From CAYWHE01 sp964458125 (lineage in GTDB: Bacteria > Bacteroidota > Bacteroidia > AKYH767-A > OLB10): a DNA stretch of 9,071 nucleotides. Shown piece by piece: positions 6,717-9,071 of this stretch. Within the stretch, counting starts at the first letter, position 1. Each line of letters opens with the position of its first letter. The position numbers and the translations under genes were made by a program. The DNA lies in NCBI GenBank assembly GCA_964458125.1, contig CAYWHE010000171.1:1-9071 (forward strand), read 5' to 3'. Under the pieces are notes generated by a model. The model was given only the letters and a program-made list of their open reading frames with translations. It had not been told where the DNA came from and made no database searches.

Positions 6717-6724
6717 CAAAAGTA
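6717..6724 (-). promoter_or_regulatory. Candidate Bacteroidota -7 element for the amino-sugar operon
   Basis: The minus strand reads TACTTTTG, a full match to the TAnnTTTG -7 consensus of Bacteroidota primary sigma factors. It lies 25 nt upstream of the GTG start of the first gene. No clear TTTG -33 element is found at the usual spacing; the nearest TTTG (6736-6739) leaves only 11 nt. An eight-base motif with two free positions can occur by chance, so this is tentative. Confidence 0.35.
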
Positions 6725-6811
6725 ACAGGATATTCCAAATTACCATAACCCCGAATTTCAGCCCTGAGCTTTAAGCTACTCAACGGTAAACATCACCTGT
6801 ATGCCTGAATA

Positions 6812-6835
6812 CCTGAAGCGCAGGCTTCGGGCCTG
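6812..6835 (+). other. Two overlapping, mutually exclusive hairpins
   Basis: CCTGAAGC (6812-6819) pairs with GCTTCGGG (6824-6831) over 8 bp with one T-G wobble and a GCAG loop. CAGGC (6821-6825) can instead pair with GCCTG (6831-6835) around a TTCGG loop. Both cannot form together. Neither is followed by a T-run, so this is not a standard terminator. It could matter only if a transcript covers it; otherwise it may be chance. Confidence 0.25.
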
Positions 6836-6867
6836 GTTCAATTACTCCGGTTACGGCTTCCGGTTTC

Positions 6868-6884
6868 GTTAACGAATAATTAAC
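6868..6884. promoter_or_regulatory. Short inverted repeat, possible operator
   Basis: GTTAA and TTAAC flank a 7-nt spacer (CGAATAA). The repeat lies about 90 nt before the efflux gene and upstream of its candidate -7 element. The arms are only 5 bp and AT-rich, so a chance match is quite possible. Confidence 0.15.
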
Positions 6885-6935
6885 CATCCTTCTGGTCTTT
6901 AAAATAAGAATATTAGTAATTTCGCCCGGATAATT

Positions 6936-6943
6936 TACTTTTA
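6936..6943 (+). promoter_or_regulatory. Weak candidate -7 element for the efflux operon
   Basis: TACTTTTA matches TAnnTTTG at all fixed positions but the last and ends 28 nt before the TolC-family start codon. Another near match, TAATTTCG, is at 6917-6924. No convincing -33 element goes with either. Confidence 0.2.
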
Positions 6944-6971
6944 GCCATAAAATTCCATTATCCATTCCGGT

Positions 6972-8426
6972 ATGAAATTAAAGCCTGTATGTTTCAGCAT
7001 TGCCTGCACAGAACTGCTGTGTTTACTGAGCCTTTTAACGATTCCGCTTCCTCCGGTCAATGCCCAGCAGGCATGGGGCCTGAAACAATGCGTGGATTAT
7101 GCCATCCAAAACAATATCCAGTTGCGCCAGACAGTCCTGGGATATGAATTATCGAAGATCAATTACCTTCAAAGCAAGGCTGCTCTTCTTCCCACTTTGA
7201 ACGGCAGCGCCTCGCATGGATACAATTTCGGGCGTTCGGTGGACCCGCTTAGCTACACTTATACGACGCAGCAGATCCAGTCGAATAGTTTTTCGCTGAA
7301 TTCGGGTGTCACGCTCTTTGGCGGATTCCAGCTGATCAACCAGTTGCAACAAAGCCGCCTGGAGTACCTGGCCAGTGAATACGAGATCAAAAAAATAACC
7401 AATGATGTTTCCCTGAACGTGGTGGCGGCCTACCTGCAGGTTTTATATGCGGAGGAATCTGTTGTTTCTTCCGGTGACAGGGTGAATGCTGCAACCAGCC
7501 AGCGTGACCGCACCAAACTGATGGTGGACGCCGGCAATCTCGCCCAGAGCAGCCTTTTGGATGCCGAAGCCCTGCTCAGCAGTGAGGAACTGGCCCGGGT
7601 TACGGCTGAAAACCTGTTAAAGTCGGCAACGCTGACCCTCACCCAGTTGCTGGAGATGGACACTATCCTGGATTTCAGGATTGAACGCCCGCCGGCCGAT
7701 CTTCCCGACCAGGCTATTCTGGCTTCCTCTGCGGATGAGATTTACCAACTGGCCCTTCAATCGCTCCCGGAAATTAAAAATGCCGAATACAAAACCCTCG
7801 GAGCAGAAAAGAGCCTGGCCGTGGCCCGTGGCGGTTTATTTCCACGTCTGACCATGTACGGCAGTATTTCCAGCGGTTACAGCAGTGTCACCCAGCGGCT
7901 TGCCGGAATTCCGGCCTATTCCGGACTGCTGCCCAACGGCATGTTTACCTCAGGAGGTGATACTGTTTATGAACCGTATTATTCTTCCAAACTGGAGAAA
8001 ACACCCTTTAACAACCAACTCAATGATAATCTGGGAAAAAGTATCGGGTTTAACCTCAGCATTCCGATTTTCAACGGGCTTCAAACCCAAACGGGCATCC
8101 GGAGGGCCAGAATTAATCTTGAAAATACCCGGTATACGTATGATCTGACAAAGAAACAGGTTTATAAAAGCATACAGCAGGCCAAACTGGATGCGGTTTC
8201 TGCACTCAACCGCTACCAGGCTGCCACCAGGAATTTCGCTGCCCAGAAACTTTCCCTGGAACATGCTGAGAAAAAATTTAATGTGGGCCTGCTGAGTTCA
8301 CTCGATATCATTACCACGCGCAACAATAAAAGCAAAGCGGAATCCGATCTGTTGCAATCCAAGTACGATCTGATTTTTAAAATAAAAATCCTGGAATTTT
8401 ATTCCGGCAAGCCGCTGGCCCTTTAA
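6972..8426 (+). CDS. TolC-family outer-membrane efflux protein
   Basis: This 484-residue protein is an outer-membrane factor that forms the trimeric beta-barrel and periplasmic tunnel of a tripartite efflux or type I export system. Residues 1-31 are a signal peptide with a signal peptidase I site after PPVNA (27-31). Two outer-membrane efflux repeats follow, about 37-230 and 255-480. Each begins with a helix leading to a matching strand: ALLPTLNGSASHGY (70-83) and GGLFPRLTMYGSISSGY (287-303). NFGRSVDP (85-92), LFGGFQLINQL (115-125) and IPIFNGLQTQTGIRRAR (364-380) are typical of Bacteroidota members. LSLEHAEKKFNVGLLSSLDI is the late conserved helix. Length is normal. The start has no Shine-Dalgarno (CCATTCCGGT before ATG), but the signal peptide supports it. 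The adaptor gene follows after 27 nt, which implies one operon. What it exports is unknown. Confidence 0.95.
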   Translation: MKLKPVCFSIACTELLCLLSLLTIPLPPVNAQQAWGLKQCVDYAIQNNIQLRQTVLGYELSKINYLQSKAALLPTLNGSASHGYNFGRSVDPLSYTYTTQQIQSNSFSLNSGVTLFGGFQLINQLQQSRLEYLASEYEIKKITNDVSLNVVAAYLQVLYAEESVVSSGDRVNAATSQRDRTKLMVDAGNLAQSSLLDAEALLSSEELARVTAENLLKSATLTLTQLLEMDTILDFRIERPPADLPDQAILASSADEIYQLALQSLPEIKNAEYKTLGAEKSLAVARGGLFPRLTMYGSISSGYSSVTQRLAGIPAYSGLLPNGMFTSGGDTVYEPYYSSKLEKTPFNNQLNDNLGKSIGFNLSIPIFNGLQTQTGIRRARINLENTRYTYDLTKKQVYKSIQQAKLDAVSALNRYQAATRNFAAQKLSLEHAEKKFNVGLLSSLDIITTRNNKSKAESDLLQSKYDLIFKIKILEFYSGKPLAL

Positions 8427-8453
8427 TCCCATTCAATTTTTCAATAGCATCTT

Positions 8454-9071
8454 ATGAAGAAAAAAAAACTGACCCGGAACCTCCTGATCGCAGCAGCTGT
8501 TTTGATTATTTTGCTGGTCGTGGCTAAAAAGGCCGGCTGGCTGGGTGATGATGAATCGATAAAGGTAAGCACCGAAAAAGTATCCTGGCAAACCATCACG
8601 GAAACGGTCTCGGCAAGCGGAAAGGTACAACCTGAAGTGGAGGTTAAAATGAGCGCTGATGTATCCGGTGAGGTGGTGGAACTCTATGTTAAAGAAGGTG
8701 ATGTGGTGAAGAAGGGCACGCTGCTGGCTAAAATCAATCCGGAGATTTACCTTTCCGGGCTGGACCGGATCAGCGCCATGGTGAAGACTTCACGGACCTC
8801 GCTGGAGGCTTCCCGTTCGAGGCAGTTACAGGCGCAATCACAGCTAGAAAGGGCCGAGGCCACCTTTAAGCGGAATAAAAAACTATATGATGACGGTGCC
8901 ATTTCTGCCGCCGATTTCGAAGCGATTAAATCCTCCTATGATGTTGCCAAAGCCGAAGTGGAAGCCGCCAGACAAGGCGTGATGGGATCTGATTACGGGG
9001 TTCAGAGTTCGGAAGCCAGTCTCAAGGAGGCCAAAGAAAACCTGAACAAAACCTCCATCTTTGCACCGGTG
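8454..9071 (+). CDS. Periplasmic adaptor (membrane fusion) protein of an efflux system, C-terminus cut by the window end
   Basis: I translated 206 codons from ATG at 8454; the frame is still open at the window end. A basic N-terminus (MKKKKLTRN) leads into one membrane anchor (about 9-24). Then come a beta-barrel-like strand (IKVSTEKVSWQTITETV, 36-52) and the first half of the biotinyl-lipoyl domain: SASGKVQPEVEVKMSADVSG (53-72), VVELYVKEGDVVKKGTLLAKI (74-94). Residues about 105-198 are a long alpha-hairpin rich in Ala, Glu, Lys and Gln, which docks onto TolC tunnels; the return to the lipoyl domain begins at LNKTSIFAPV (197-206). This is the MacA/AcrA/HlyD adaptor class that joins an inner-membrane pump to the TolC-like protein encoded just upstream. 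In Bacteroidota a MacB-type ABC transporter often follows, but none is visible here. Codons 3-5 contain a run of nine A residues. Confidence 0.92.
   Translation, partial: MKKKKLTRNLLIAAAVLIILLVVAKKAGWLGDDESIKVSTEKVSWQTITETVSASGKVQPEVEVKMSADVSGEVVELYVKEGDVVKKGTLLAKINPEIYLSGLDRISAMVKTSRTSLEASRSRQLQAQSQLERAEATFKRNKKLYDDGAISAADFEAIKSSYDVAKAEVEAARQGVMGSDYGVQSSEASLKEAKENLNKTSIFAPV

Larger units (their letters stand above)
6692..6971. promoter_or_regulatory. Divergent intergenic region between glycan locus and efflux operon
   Basis: This 280-nt stretch separates two divergently transcribed gene runs, so it must hold both promoters. I see no gene I would support in it. It contains a Bacteroidota-like -7 element facing left (6717-6724), a weaker one facing right (6936-6943) and two overlapping potential hairpins (6812-6835). 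There is also a short inverted repeat GTTAA-7 nt-TTAAC (6868-6884) that could be a regulator site. CCTGAA occurs twice (6804-6809, 6812-6817), as does CCGGTT (6847-6852, 6860-6865). Transcription start sites are unknown. Confidence 0.6.

Noticed and set aside
6812..6831. Hairpin as a transcription terminator
   Set aside because: It has no T-run on either side and lies between divergent starts, where no terminator is expected.
6780..6965. 61-codon minus-strand ORF in the intergenic region
   Set aside because: It has no recognisable domain, sits in the only long non-coding gap and would occupy both presumed promoter zones; a chance ORF is more likely.
1..9071. CRISPR array, insertion sequence, tRNA or other mobile element
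   Set aside because: I saw no regularly spaced repeats, transposase or integrase motifs, terminal inverted repeats or tRNA-like sequence; all long stretches are explained by the listed genes.

Overview
The window looks like a piece of a Bacteroidota (Bacteroidetes) chromosome. This rests on three things: an outer-membrane efflux protein with the NFGRSVDP and IPIFNG signatures common in that phylum, starts without recognisable Shine-Dalgarno sequences, and candidate -7 promoter elements of the TAnnTTTG type. Base composition is fairly even, and I see no insertion sequence, tRNA, rRNA, phage gene or CRISPR array.

Positions 1-6691 hold one tightly packed minus-strand gene run for making and transferring an amino sugar. 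In transcription order it encodes: a Gfo/Idh/MocA sugar-nucleotide oxidoreductase (5684-6691), a left-handed beta-helix N-acetyltransferase of WbpD/WlbB type (5174-5677), a DegT/EryC1 aminotransferase (4027-5139), a NeuD/PglD-like acyltransferase (3401-4018), a GT2 glycosyltransferase with two C-terminal membrane helices (2452-3399), an extended-SDR sugar epimerase (1488-2459), a second DegT aminotransferase (361-1491) and the first 108 codons of a polytopic membrane protein that leaves the window (1-325). Gaps are 1-35 nt and two junctions overlap (4 and 8 nt), so one operon is likely.

The first three enzymes match the oxidise-transaminate-acetylate logic of the WlbA/WlbC/WlbB and WbpB/WbpE/WbpD pathways, which put an acetamido group at C3 of a UDP-HexNAc uronate. 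A second aminotransferase of a different subclass and a second, PglD-like acyltransferase suggest another N-acylated amine, perhaps at C4. The GT2 enzyme resembles polyprenyl-phosphate sugar synthases (GtrB/ArnC/DPM1 type). The locus may therefore load a rare amino sugar onto a lipid carrier for use on a surface glycan. Neither a UDP-HexNAc C6-dehydrogenase nor a 4,6-dehydratase lies inside the window, so the sugar product cannot be named.

Positions 6692-6971 are a 280-nt divergent intergenic region with candidate promoters facing both ways and two overlapping hairpins. Rightward lie a TolC-family outer-membrane channel (6972-8426) and, 27 nt further, the first 206 codons of a periplasmic adaptor (membrane fusion) protein (8454-9071, open at the window end). 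These are the usual first two genes of a tripartite efflux or ABC export operon; the inner-membrane pump probably lies just beyond the window.
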